From: Flavobacterium amniphilum
Lineage (GTDB): Bacteria > Bacteroidota > Bacteroidia > Flavobacteriales > Flavobacteriaceae
Assembly: GCF_023634845.1 (NCBI RefSeq)
Contig: NZ_JAMLJL010000017.1
Location: 1-64,000 of the forward strand
Reading direction: 5' to 3'
Length of the DNA: 64,000 bases
In this document: in pieces, positions 1-8,390 of the stretch
Layout of the letters: each line of letters starts with the position of its first letter
How positions within the stretch are numbered: position 1 is the stretch's first letter
The notes under the pieces: generated by a model
The model's input: the letters and a program-made list of their open reading frames with translations, nothing else
What the model was told of the DNA's origin: nothing
Databases searched by the model: none
Translations under genes and position numbers: made by a program

Positions 1-1
1 A

Positions 2-226
2 GTGAGTAATATGGCTGATAAAAAGATGAAATCGCTATTACAAATGTGTGCTTTATCTGCAATTAAATATGACCCGCAGCTTAAAGAATATTATAATAAC
101 AAGAAAGAACAAGGCAAAAATGGCATGTTAGTTTTAAACAATATAAGATGCAAAATTATAAGTAGGGTTTTCTCTGTGGTTAGCAGACAAACTCCGTTTG
201 TAGATATCTATAAATTTGCATCTTAA
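2..226 (+). CDS. IS110-family transposase, C-terminal fragment (cut by window edge)
   Basis: The 74 visible residues match the end of IS110/IS116/IS902 transposases (Transposase_20 region). They contain the conserved string MCALSAIKYD, then a basic segment, then ISRVFSVVSRQTPF before the stop. IS110 enzymes are DEDD-type recombinases; the catalytic DEDD domain and the serine-containing domain would lie upstream, outside the window. The frame is open to the left edge, so the GTG at position 2 is not a real start. Whether the full-length gene is intact cannot be judged here. Family assignment is fairly sure; activity is unknown. Confidence 0.8.
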   Translation: MSNMADKKMKSLLQMCALSAIKYDPQLKEYYNNKKEQGKNGMLVLNNIRCKIISRVFSVVSRQTPFVDIYKFAS

Positions 227-304
227 TTGTTTAATTAAAGTTGTTTTTTATCATAGAATGCGCTATCGGGTTCTAAAACTTTAACTCAATCTGATTTTTC
301 AATA

Positions 305-363
305 AAAACTACAACTTTTACAGCTGTAGTTTATATTCTTTGTGGGCACGGATTGCAAATCCG
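305..363. other. Two hairpins in the flank of the IS110-type gene
   Basis: An inverted repeat pairs 306-313 (AAACTACA) with 325-332 (TGTAGTTT) over an 11-base loop. A second pairs 349-354 (CGGATT) with 358-363 (AATCCG). A G-rich stretch follows to about 391. The stretch 227-476 is otherwise non-coding. These may belong to the right end of the insertion sequence or be a transcription stop; IS110 elements usually lack clear terminal inverted repeats, so the element boundary cannot be set from one copy. Confidence 0.4.
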
Positions 364-422
364 CGCGATCGGGGACTTTGAGCAGCGGGGAGGAACATTT
401 TTTAAATATTATTAAAATAAAA

Positions 423-430
423 TATATTTG
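423..430 (+). promoter_or_regulatory. -7 promoter element (TATATTTG)
   Basis: Exact match to the Flavobacterium/Bacteroides -7 consensus TAnnTTTG, 47 bases ahead of the ATG at 477. No clear -33 TTG is seen at the right distance. It argues against the TTG at 447 as the start, since that codon would lie almost at the transcription start. Confidence 0.4.
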
Positions 431-476
431 ATAATAAAGACTTATCTTGACAAAAAAACTAAACTTTAATACAAAT

Positions 477-1073
477 ATGAAAAACTATGTAATGTTGATA
501 TTTTTAATTTTAGGCCTTACAATGTCTTATGGACAAAATAATAATATCAATTCATCCAATTATTATGACTATTATTTAGATTTTCCCGCAAAGAAAAAAA
601 AAGGTCTTCAGGGCAAAACGCTTACAACAAATTGGCTGAGATTAAACGAAGTTATTCCTATCATAATTGAAGAGCTAAAAAAAGCTGGGTATAAAGGAAT
701 ACATACTAACGAACTAGTAAAAATCAATAATGAACAGTCCATAATAATTCCCGTATATAGCAAAAAGTCCAACTTTGGCTTTCTATATATTGAAATCCAT
801 GCAGCAATTCCAAATAAAAAGCATCGAATTGAGAGAACTCAAAAGGAAAGTATGGGAGTTGATTATATATACTGGAAAGAATTACCAACAGGTGAGTCAG
901 TACCTATTAAAGTTGAAAAACTACCTGAAAATATTTTTGTGCTTAATGAAAATTGTTATTGGTATCAATACACCGAAAACCCTGTTGATCAAAAGCAATT
1001 AGTCTCAAAGGATGATGCTTATAAAATATTGATTGAAGACATAAAAACTTATCTATTAAACAAAACAAGATAA
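477..1073 (+). CDS. Secreted protein of unknown function (198 aa)
   Basis: I do not recognise the family. The ATG at 477 is chosen over an in-frame TTG at 447 because it gives a clean signal peptide (MKNYVMLIFLILGLTMSYGQ) with likely cleavage after YG or GQ. The mature part is about 175 residues, polar and lysine-rich, with alternating hydrophobic strands and no visible lipobox or membrane segment. A positively charged run (AKKKKG) follows the first 35 residues. It stands alone on the plus strand, facing the RHS operon across a shared terminator. Location is probably periplasmic or exported; function is unknown. Confidence 0.7.
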   Translation: MKNYVMLIFLILGLTMSYGQNNNINSSNYYDYYLDFPAKKKKGLQGKTLTTNWLRLNEVIPIIIEELKKAGYKGIHTNELVKINNEQSIIIPVYSKKSNFGFLYIEIHAAIPNKKHRIERTQKESMGVDYIYWKELPTGESVPIKVEKLPENIFVLNENCYWYQYTENPVDQKQLVSKDDAYKILIEDIKTYLLNKTR

Positions 1074-1097
1074 ATTAAGATGTTTTTTCTTTCAATA

Positions 1098-1137
1098 AAA
1101 ACGCCCAAGAAGTTTTGAACTTTTTGGGCGTTTAATT
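1098..1137. terminator. Bidirectional rho-independent terminator
   Basis: A stem of AAACGCCCAA (1099-1108) pairs with TTGGGCGTTT (1124-1133), followed by a T-rich tail on the plus strand and by TTTTATT on the minus strand. It sits between the convergent genes ending at 1073 and 1153. Confidence 0.8.
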
Positions 1138-1152
1138 TTAGATGTTTTTCAT

Positions 1153-1344
1153 TTAACATTGATTATTCATGATAATTTTTATTATCCAGATAATAATCAA
1201 AAAAATTAAAATTATATATGCTCTTATGGCATTAAATTGTCGATAATAATCTTTTCGATAAAAACCCTTGAGGTCATTCTTTCTTAAGCAGTAATAGATT
1301 ACTAATCCTAATACTAAAAAGAATAAAAAAGTACAATCATTCAT
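1153..1344 (-). CDS. Small two-helix membrane protein, candidate immunity partner of the RHS protein
   Basis: The protein has 63 residues with two predicted membrane segments (about residues 5-20 and 42-59) joined by a basic, tyrosine-rich linker (KNDLKGFYRKDYYRQF). Its ATG lies 2 bases after the stop of the large RHS gene, so it is almost certainly co-transcribed and may be translationally coupled. In polymorphic toxin systems the gene directly after the RHS/toxin gene is usually the immunity gene, and small membrane immunity proteins are known. That role is inferred from position only. It could instead be a remnant or an unrelated small membrane protein. Confidence 0.6.
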   Translation of the reverse strand: MNDCTFLFFLVLGLVIYYCLRKNDLKGFYRKDYYRQFNAIRAYIILIFLIIIWIIKIIMNNQC

Positions 1345-1346
1345 AA

Positions 1347-4300
1347 TTATTTTTTTTCAATATCTTTCATTTCTCTGTATGGTCCGGCTTTGCTATCCAT
1401 TGCAGCATCTGCGGCACGGTCAGCTCCGACTGCGGCTGTTTCAATTAATGTCTCAGCAGCAGGTTCACCAAAATGTGAAAGCCCAGAGTTTAAAGCCCCA
1501 GGAACGATTTCCATAAGAGCTTTGGTAATTGCTTTTTCTTTTGTCAATTTTCCTTCATAAATATCTGCTCCTACTTCTAGTAGCGTTCCTAAAAGCGATA
1601 CATTACTTCCTACCTTCACCATTGGAGCTCCAGCTTCCGCAAAAACACCTGTCAATGTAAGACTGGTACCTGAAACAATTAATCCATCTCCAATATTCTG
1701 CATAGCAGTCGCTACACCTCTAACTTTGTCCACTCCACTAATCTCTGGAGTATTATTAAGTGGACTAATATTATCTGAAGGAGAATATGTCCCATCAGAA
1801 TGATAATTAATTCTATAAGTCCCTGTATCGTCGGTTACAATTTTTGAATATTCTTTCCCTAAATACATTTCCCCAGCTCCTAAAGCTCCCATTGAAGCAC
1901 TCGTTAGGGTTAATTTGTCATCCCACACAATGTAACCTTGCGCATCTCTTTTCCAATCATCTGGAGCCATCCCATCTGGGTCAGTAAAACGTATTGGATT
2001 ATTAAAACAATAATTATAAGGACTATACCTTCTCATTTGTTCTGCCTTTGGGTCAATATTCATCCATCTCCCAATTGCTACATCATAATTCCTCGCTCCA
2101 TAATCATACATATTAAGCCCCAATTCATCCTGAAACTCCTTCCCGTTGTATTTATACTTATGATTCAAATAAGTCCCACTGGTCAGGATATAACCCCAGT
2201 CCATCGGGTTTTGATCCGGCTCGTTGTAGCCTTTGTGTTTCAATCCAAACGGGTAATAATTGCTTTCTTCCACTACATAAGGCGTTCCGCTACCGTCATC
2301 GGTATAAGTAACCCTCACGTTACCCAAATGGTCTTTATGGTTAAAATAATACACATAACCATCCTTATCATTCTTGATAAATCCTTCCGCGTGAGGAATA
2401 AACTCCAGCACTTCGTCTTTGTACTGGAAACCACCCGCCATATAATCTGTCTGGGTCAGCTTCTGTACATAGGTCACTGGGCCTACTGACGAGTTGGTTG
2501 GCGTGGCGTTGTTGTTTGCCATTGCTCCCTTCATTTCAGATCCACCTCCTCCGCTATAATCTGGCTGGTAATAATGCACTTTCTTTGCCTTTTTACTTCC
2601 TGCCGCATCGTAAATATACTCAATTTTGGTTTGTTTGCCGTGCGGGTTGTAAAAAGTAATGGTGAACGGCAGGTTCAAATGGTTGTAGCTGACGTTGGTA
2701 ATCGCCTTGTTGTCGTCACGGGTCATGTTCCCGTTGGCATCATAGGCATAATCATCGTTGCTGGTTCCATTCGGGTCCATGTTCTCGGCAAAACCTTCCA
2801 GTGAGCTGCTCGCATCGGTTACACTCAGCAAACGGTTTTTATTGTTGGGATCATAGGCATACACCAGTTTGTCCACCTGGATTTCATAATCTTCCGCTTC
2901 ATAGCCTCCGGTACGTTCCAGATCAGTGATGTTCCCGTTTTTGTCATAACCGATGATTTCTTTATAGGCGTTCACCACACTGGCATTGTCAGGTCGTGAG
3001 TAATTGGCTTCTAACAATCGGTTCAGGTGATCGTAGGTATAGGTATACTTACGCTGTTGGTCGTCATACAGTGTACGCCATTGGGTTTCCGAGATGTTCC
3101 CGTTGAACAACGCCTTACTGTTGTCGGCCGGGTTGTTGTAACTGATCTTAAAAGCAAACAAATCGTCTTTGGCTCCTAAATCAGTACTAATGAGTCCATC
3201 GGTATCGTTGATCGATTTCAGCCAGCCGCGGATGTTGTATTGATAATCCAAGTTTTGCAATGCAGTATAGCTGGTGGCACTACCACCCACTTTTTTATCC
3301 TTTAATTGACCCAGTTGATCATAGCTGTTGTCGGCCAACAACTGTACATCACCCCCGTCAACCTGATGGGTATGCAACTTCAGTCGGTCCTGGTCTGTAT
3401 ACGTAAAGGTATCGGTGGTAAGTATTTCAGTGTCATTGCTGGTTCTTGTATGCCTTGTGATGGTATACAAGGTCTTGCCCATGAAGTCCAGCTTACTGTC
3501 CACCTCCGTATACCCTTCCAGATAGTTGTCGGTACGGGTACGGATGGGACGCATTTTTAAATCATAAAAAGTATACGAATAATCCCAGTAACCGTCATTC
3601 GGGCCTGTCAATATTCGTACAAGTGTTCCTGTAGTTTGCCCTTTTACCTGTGTATTTACGGTTTGTCCTTCAATCTGGCTTGGTATTGCAAGTCCTGGAT
3701 TGTGGCTGTAGTTGTCGTAATAGTTTTTGGTCAATACGTCATTATTACCCAAGGTATACGGATTGCTGCCCCCATTAACGGAACCCTGTTGGGTGCTTCT
3801 CGCATTCGGGTCGATTGTGGTGGGTAGCCAACCTGTTTGCGTGGGTCTTCCGTACACATCATATTGGGTCACCATCACACCCTGCGTTCCGGTTCCCCAC
3901 GGTGATAAAGCCGGCCCTATCGCTACCGGCCGGTCCTGTAAATCATACACGATAAATTCCCACTGCTTGCCCGGCAGTTTCTTTGATACCAAACGGTTGC
4001 GGTTGTCGTACTGGTACTGGTAACACAATCCGTTAAGGGTGTTGCTGTCGTAAGCGGAATTCGCCAATGGCGGGATGACATACGCTAAATTCCCAAACTG
4101 GTCGTACACATAGTACGTCTCATGCGCGTCATTGATATTAAAAGTCCGTTTTAATACCACCTTACCGGCCTTGTCCTTGAACTCCTGTGTGGTATGGTTG
4201 TTCCCGGAGGTCCAGTTCTCATCTTTTGTTATGGTCAAATACAATTCATTGGCCGCATAATTTGTGGTTTGACTCAGGGTATTGGTATACGCCAGTAACG

Positions 4301-4826
4301 ACCCGTTCCAGGTAGCTGTTGCCTTAAAGAGTTTTACGGCATTGGTTCCGGTGGCTTCATTGCTACTGTACTCAAATCGGATCTCATGGTTAGCCCCCAT
4401 TCTCCAGGCTTCGCCCGGTGCGGCCTGTTTCAACACACGGTCAAGGGGCGAAGCCTCCAATAGCTTTTCGCTGTACGGGTAAGCCGTGGTTTCCCCGTTG
4501 GCCGGAGTGGTATAATACGTATTTTGGGCCGTAACGGCACTGCTTAAATAATCCAGTGTCGATACACCCGACACAAACGGTAAATAGTCTTTCACCGCTC
4601 TGCCGTAAGCATCGTATTCGATGTGGGTCACGATATTGTTCCCCGTGCTGCTCATCGCGTTGTCTACTTTCTGGATGAGGCGTCCCAGTCCGTCAAAATA
4701 AGTCACCGTGGTCTGCGGTAAGGTGCCGTTTTCCCCACGGTAGGTTGTGGCTTTTGTATAGTTCTGGTTGGTGCTTTGCGCTAAGGCAAATCCCGGTACC
4801 ATCAATAGTAATATCAGTTTTTTCAT
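1347..4826 (-). CDS. DUF6443/RHS-repeat protein with RHS core and variable C-terminal tip
   Basis: The protein has 1159 residues. It begins with a signal peptide (MKKLILLLMVPGFALAQ), then a DUF6443-like region (TVTYFDGLGRLIQKV), then many YD-type repeats (e.g. YDQLGQL, YTYDHLNRLLEA). The RHS-associated core follows (HKDHLGNVRVTYTDD, then YDYGARNYD...GRWMNIDP), ending at DPDG near residue 950. The last ~205 residues are unlike the repeats and show alternating Gly/Ala-rich hydrophobic stretches. In RHS systems this tip is the exchangeable, often toxic part; I recognise no toxin motif here. RHS repeats build a hollow beta-shell. The gene starts 6 bases after its upstream YD-repeat partner. It has no T9SS C-terminal domain. 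Confidence 0.9.
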   Translation of the reverse strand: MKKLILLLMVPGFALAQSTNQNYTKATTYRGENGTLPQTTVTYFDGLGRLIQKVDNAMSSTGNNIVTHIEYDAYGRAVKDYLPFVSGVSTLDYLSSAVTAQNTYYTTPANGETTAYPYSEKLLEASPLDRVLKQAAPGEAWRMGANHEIRFEYSSNEATGTNAVKLFKATATWNGSLLAYTNTLSQTTNYAANELYLTITKDENWTSGNNHTTQEFKDKAGKVVLKRTFNINDAHETYYVYDQFGNLAYVIPPLANSAYDSNTLNGLCYQYQYDNRNRLVSKKLPGKQWEFIVYDLQDRPVAIGPALSPWGTGTQGVMVTQYDVYGRPTQTGWLPTTIDPNARSTQQGSVNGGSNPYTLGNNDVLTKNYYDNYSHNPGLAIPSQIEGQTVNTQVKGQTTGTLVRILTGPNDGYWDYSYTFYDLKMRPIRTRTDNYLEGYTEVDSKLDFMGKTLYTITRHTRTSNDTEILTTDTFTYTDQDRLKLHTHQVDGGDVQLLADNSYDQLGQLKDKKVGGSATSYTALQNLDYQYNIRGWLKSINDTDGLISTDLGAKDDLFAFKISYNNPADNSKALFNGNISETQWRTLYDDQQRKYTYTYDHLNRLLEANYSRPDNASVVNAYKEIIGYDKNGNITDLERTGGYEAEDYEIQVDKLVYAYDPNNKNRLLSVTDASSSLEGFAENMDPNGTSNDDYAYDANGNMTRDDNKAITNVSYNHLNLPFTITFYNPHGKQTKIEYIYDAAGSKKAKKVHYYQPDYSGGGGSEMKGAMANNNATPTNSSVGPVTYVQKLTQTDYMAGGFQYKDEVLEFIPHAEGFIKNDKDGYVYYFNHKDHLGNVRVTYTDDGSGTPYVVEESNYYPFGLKHKGYNEPDQNPMDWGYILTSGTYLNHKYKYNGKEFQDELGLNMYDYGARNYDVAIGRWMNIDPKAEQMRRYSPYNYCFNNPIRFTDPDGMAPDDWKRDAQGYIVWDDKLTLTSASMGALGAGEMYLGKEYSKIVTDDTGTYRINYHSDGTYSPSDNISPLNNTPEISGVDKVRGVATAMQNIGDGLIVSGTSLTLTGVFAEAGAPMVKVGSNVSLLGTLLEVGADIYEGKLTKEKAITKALMEIVPGALNSGLSHFGEPAAETLIETAAVGADRAADAAMDSKAGPYREMKDIEKK

Positions 4827-4832
4827 CTTGCC

Positions 4833-7800
4833 TTAGTGTTTGAAGTTTTGGTCAAATGTCTTGATCACATTGTTCTCATTATCCTTGATCTGCTTCAGAC
4901 GATGCAAATCATCGTACTCATACGTTGTTTTTTTCCCGTTCGGATCATACATTCTCACAAGTAAATTCGTAACCGACTCATATTCAAACACGCTCACCTG
5001 TGCATTCGGGTACTGTCCGATGAAGGTAATGGCATTGGCGATACTACTGGTATTCGGGTCCAGTGTCCCCGTAAAGTTCTCGATCTTGGCAATCACCTGG
5101 TTATTGGCATTGTACAAATACTTGATTTTTACCCCTCCGGTCAACGACATCAGCGTCGGATTGCCCTTACTGTCATATTCTTCAAACGCAGCACGCTCTT
5201 CTATTGGTTGTGTCCCTTTGGCGGTATAGATTTTCTGGGGTACAACTTTAGTACTTGAAACTATCTTATAGGTAGTACGTTTCTTGGTCAAGGTCTCCGA
5301 ATTATCAGATTGCTTTACCTCAATCGGTGAAGCAACATTATTTTGTGCAAGCATTAATGCATAAGCATCTGTCTGATCGGTTGTCAGTCCGGTTAACGTA
5401 CCGTACTGGTTCACATACACACTTTCGCTTTTTTGGGTTGTACCATCACTCATTACCGTACTTACTCTGGTAGGTAATCCTCTTAAACTGCCATATTCAT
5501 AGCTTTGTGTGGTAACGATCTTTTTAAAAGAGGCTTCTATCTGGCTTTGCGGAATGTATCCATCCGGGTCACCAATTATCAAATCAGGATTGTCATACGT
5601 AAAATTAACTTGTGATCTCTGGTTATACTTGATGTAACTGCTCATCGGCACCGGATCAATATATTCGGTGGTGATGGTTTTATCCAGTTTCTGATTAAAA
5701 ACATAGGTATAATAATACCCGAAATAAATACCGTACAATCCGTTCAAAATAGTCCGGGTACTGTTATAATCATTCGGATCGCTCAGGCAGAAATTCATAC
5801 CGGTAACATACTGGCCAATAATTTTATTTCCAAGGAAGTTGGTAATCTTCTTTGAAAAATCTTTTTCAATTTTATACTGGGTTTCCTGCTCTTTTATCTT
5901 AAACAATGCTCCGTCTTTTTTAACATAATGTCTTTCAGTCAACAGTTTACCGTTAAACTGGCTCTGTTCGTTTTTCTGATACGTCTTATAATCGTCGATC
6001 ACAAATTCCATGAAGGTATATTTAGGAATGCGGTCTTTCCAACAAACCGGATGCCATCCGCCTCCCAAAACTTCATCCCAACAGCCGTCATCAGCCGTTG
6101 GAAGTCTTTTCACATCGGTATTTCTGACATGCAAAAAGGTTTTTTCAATACCTCCTTTTTCAAAATTATCTCCTCCAAGGCTTATGGATACTACAGGAAA
6201 AATTTCCGAATCATCCAGTACTGTATTGTATTTATTTAAAAACTCCGATGAAAGATTGGCATTGATCAATCCCTGTTGTTCTGTACCAAGTGCATAAGAA
6301 TAAGAGATTTTAGGGTAAAGTTGTAAATCAGGCACTTTGGAAAAATCATTATACCCGCCATTGATTGTACCGTAATAATATCTGTTTTCATGTGTTTTTA
6401 CATGGTCATGGTTATAATTCTTCTCACTCTTAAGTCTGATTCCCATTCCTTCTATGGCAGTGTAACCTTCAAAAACATTAAAATCCAATCCGGCTTCAAT
6501 AACGGCCTCATCATCACTCACATAATTATCTTTTAATTGGAGTTTAAAATTATAAACATGGTCTTTTTTAAGCTCAACCATTCGCACCGGACTAAGTTCA
6601 CTGAATAATTGGGTAAAAGTCTGTGTAGTATTGGCAGTAACATCCTGAATGATAAATTGTGCACCTTTATTCTGTAAAAATGTCGAATTGGTATGCTCCG
6701 AAGCCTTAAGACTGATTTTGAACTTTATATATTGATCTTCATAAATATTCGGACGCGCAACAAAATCATTAAGCAAAGGATTAAACCCTGGACATTCCAT
6801 TACATACGGATATTCATTGATGTTATCAATATAACTGTTAACATGGAAACTATAACGTTTGTGGACTGGCTTTTTTGCCGGTGACGGTTCGTACTCAAAG
6901 CTTGAATATCCTTTAGTAGGATACGTTATCTTAATCAGACTTCCTTTTTTACCTTTACTGAAATCCGGACTCAAATCGGCAAAGTAAAGGGTGGAGTTGA
7001 AATTAAAATAGCGGGGGTCATTAGCAATAAGGCTACGGTTCGGCTTCCCATTGTAATACCCTGCAAAATCCCGGCTGTTCGAAGGGTCTATATCAAGATT
7101 ACCGGGTGATTGAATTCGGTTAGGCAAATCATAAGGGTTATCATAATCAAAAATATACGCTTCACTCTTATGTCCGGTGATATCCAAATCTTTGTCTATT
7201 TCCAGCTTGGTTAAAAAGAAACGGGAAACATTCGCAAAATCATTCTCCGTACCTGTTGGAGAAAGCTTAGCCCCATAGGTAAAGTTGATCTTTTTCAATA
7301 ATGTTGACTGACCACTTGTATTTACAACTGAAATAGAATTTAAAACACTGGTAAAGTTGTAGTTATCATAATCGGTACGGTTGAAAATCACTTCAATAGT
7401 ATTATTCAGACTTTTGATTTTTTTCAATCGTTTTAAATCATTGATCCGCGTAGAATAAATATTTTTATTGAACTGTCCCAACACATTTGGCCCATAAGCA
7501 TTAATCGCAGTCGTCATACTATAACTCTTGCTCAGGTCCTGTCTTCTCATGGCAACAGTATCGTATTCGAACTCTATGGTTCCGTTTACAGGGTGCTCAA
7601 TTTTAAACAAGTAAAATGAGGTAATACCGTCAGTATCCAGAGACGGTGCTCCTGATACCACACGCGTACTTTCTTTGGCAGTGCCGCCAAAATAATACTT
7701 CACTCCGGTTGGAGTAGTGATCATAAAAGTATAATCATTTAAAAGTTTTGCTTTGTTGGTACTTCCGGTTCCGATGATTTCAATCTTTACTTCATTCTCA

Positions 7801-8387
7801 TTCAGTATATTCACGGCATTAAAGTTATTGTCTAGGTAAAACGATCCTGAATAGCCGTCAAAATTATAATTGAAGATATCCACCTCCGTATTATAATCCC
7901 TGTTGTAATAAGCCATAGACCAGTAATACTGGGAGTAAGGTGCACACAAACTGTCTGCATTCGTTTTCATATGGGCTTCGTCAATCACGGGTCTTACCGT
8001 TACGCCTTCATCCACACCGTCTTTTATTTGGCGGGTAATAACACCACCGGCACTCAAATTCCAGTTGATCCCTACCCAGGTTGCCATATCTTCAACCTTT
8101 ACACCGGCACCTGAATACCCAAGTGAAATAGCTGTGTTCAACTGTCCGGCTACATAATTATAAAGTGGAACGCTGGTACTGAGTTTTCCTTTATACTCGT
8201 TTACGGTGTTTTTTCCATACTCCGTAAATGAAAAGGCATCCGGAGAAGGAGGAATAACATCAGGTAAAGTGGTTTTTAGTAAATCGACTTCCTCGTTCTC
8301 TGTACGGGCATTTACACCCGTCTTGGACTGTGAAAAGGAAACCATGCTCCACAATAATAGCGATATAATGATTCTATAATTCTTCAT
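4833..8387 (-). CDS. Large YD-repeat/RHS-type protein, apparent N-terminal half of a split RHS shell
   Basis: The protein has 1184 residues and a signal peptide (MKNYRIIISLLLWSMVSFSQ). Residues about 50-115 contain SVPLYNY...ISLGYSGAGV, then WVGINWNLSAGGVITR, which resembles the opening of SpvB/TcB-type shells (Pro-rich strand, YSSG, G.GW.L..G.I.R). A long beta-rich middle follows. The end carries YD repeats (KKTTYEYDDLHRLKQI) and stops without an RHS core. The next gene continues with YD repeats and has the core, so the two look like B and C halves of one shell. It lies 3 bases downstream of the T9SS protein gene and 6 bases upstream of the RHS-core gene. Partnership is inferred; the family is clear. 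Confidence 0.85.
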   Translation of the reverse strand: MKNYRIIISLLLWSMVSFSQSKTGVNARTENEEVDLLKTTLPDVIPPSPDAFSFTEYGKNTVNEYKGKLSTSVPLYNYVAGQLNTAISLGYSGAGVKVEDMATWVGINWNLSAGGVITRQIKDGVDEGVTVRPVIDEAHMKTNADSLCAPYSQYYWSMAYYNRDYNTEVDIFNYNFDGYSGSFYLDNNFNAVNILNENEVKIEIIGTGSTNKAKLLNDYTFMITTPTGVKYYFGGTAKESTRVVSGAPSLDTDGITSFYLFKIEHPVNGTIEFEYDTVAMRRQDLSKSYSMTTAINAYGPNVLGQFNKNIYSTRINDLKRLKKIKSLNNTIEVIFNRTDYDNYNFTSVLNSISVVNTSGQSTLLKKINFTYGAKLSPTGTENDFANVSRFFLTKLEIDKDLDITGHKSEAYIFDYDNPYDLPNRIQSPGNLDIDPSNSRDFAGYYNGKPNRSLIANDPRYFNFNSTLYFADLSPDFSKGKKGSLIKITYPTKGYSSFEYEPSPAKKPVHKRYSFHVNSYIDNINEYPYVMECPGFNPLLNDFVARPNIYEDQYIKFKISLKASEHTNSTFLQNKGAQFIIQDVTANTTQTFTQLFSELSPVRMVELKKDHVYNFKLQLKDNYVSDDEAVIEAGLDFNVFEGYTAIEGMGIRLKSEKNYNHDHVKTHENRYYYGTINGGYNDFSKVPDLQLYPKISYSYALGTEQQGLINANLSSEFLNKYNTVLDDSEIFPVVSISLGGDNFEKGGIEKTFLHVRNTDVKRLPTADDGCWDEVLGGGWHPVCWKDRIPKYTFMEFVIDDYKTYQKNEQSQFNGKLLTERHYVKKDGALFKIKEQETQYKIEKDFSKKITNFLGNKIIGQYVTGMNFCLSDPNDYNSTRTILNGLYGIYFGYYYTYVFNQKLDKTITTEYIDPVPMSSYIKYNQRSQVNFTYDNPDLIIGDPDGYIPQSQIEASFKKIVTTQSYEYGSLRGLPTRVSTVMSDGTTQKSESVYVNQYGTLTGLTTDQTDAYALMLAQNNVASPIEVKQSDNSETLTKKRTTYKIVSSTKVVPQKIYTAKGTQPIEERAAFEEYDSKGNPTLMSLTGGVKIKYLYNANNQVIAKIENFTGTLDPNTSSIANAITFIGQYPNAQVSVFEYESVTNLLVRMYDPNGKKTTYEYDDLHRLKQIKDNENNVIKTFDQNFKH

Positions 8388-8390
8388 CTC

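Noticed and set aside
1938..2489. 183-codon frame opposite the RHS gene
   Set aside because: The minus-strand RHS core is beyond doubt here. The opposite frame is a shadow with no domain.
1347..4826. Naming the RHS protein a proven toxin
   Set aside because: The C-terminal tip shows no recognised toxin motif. Only its position and the small downstream gene point that way.
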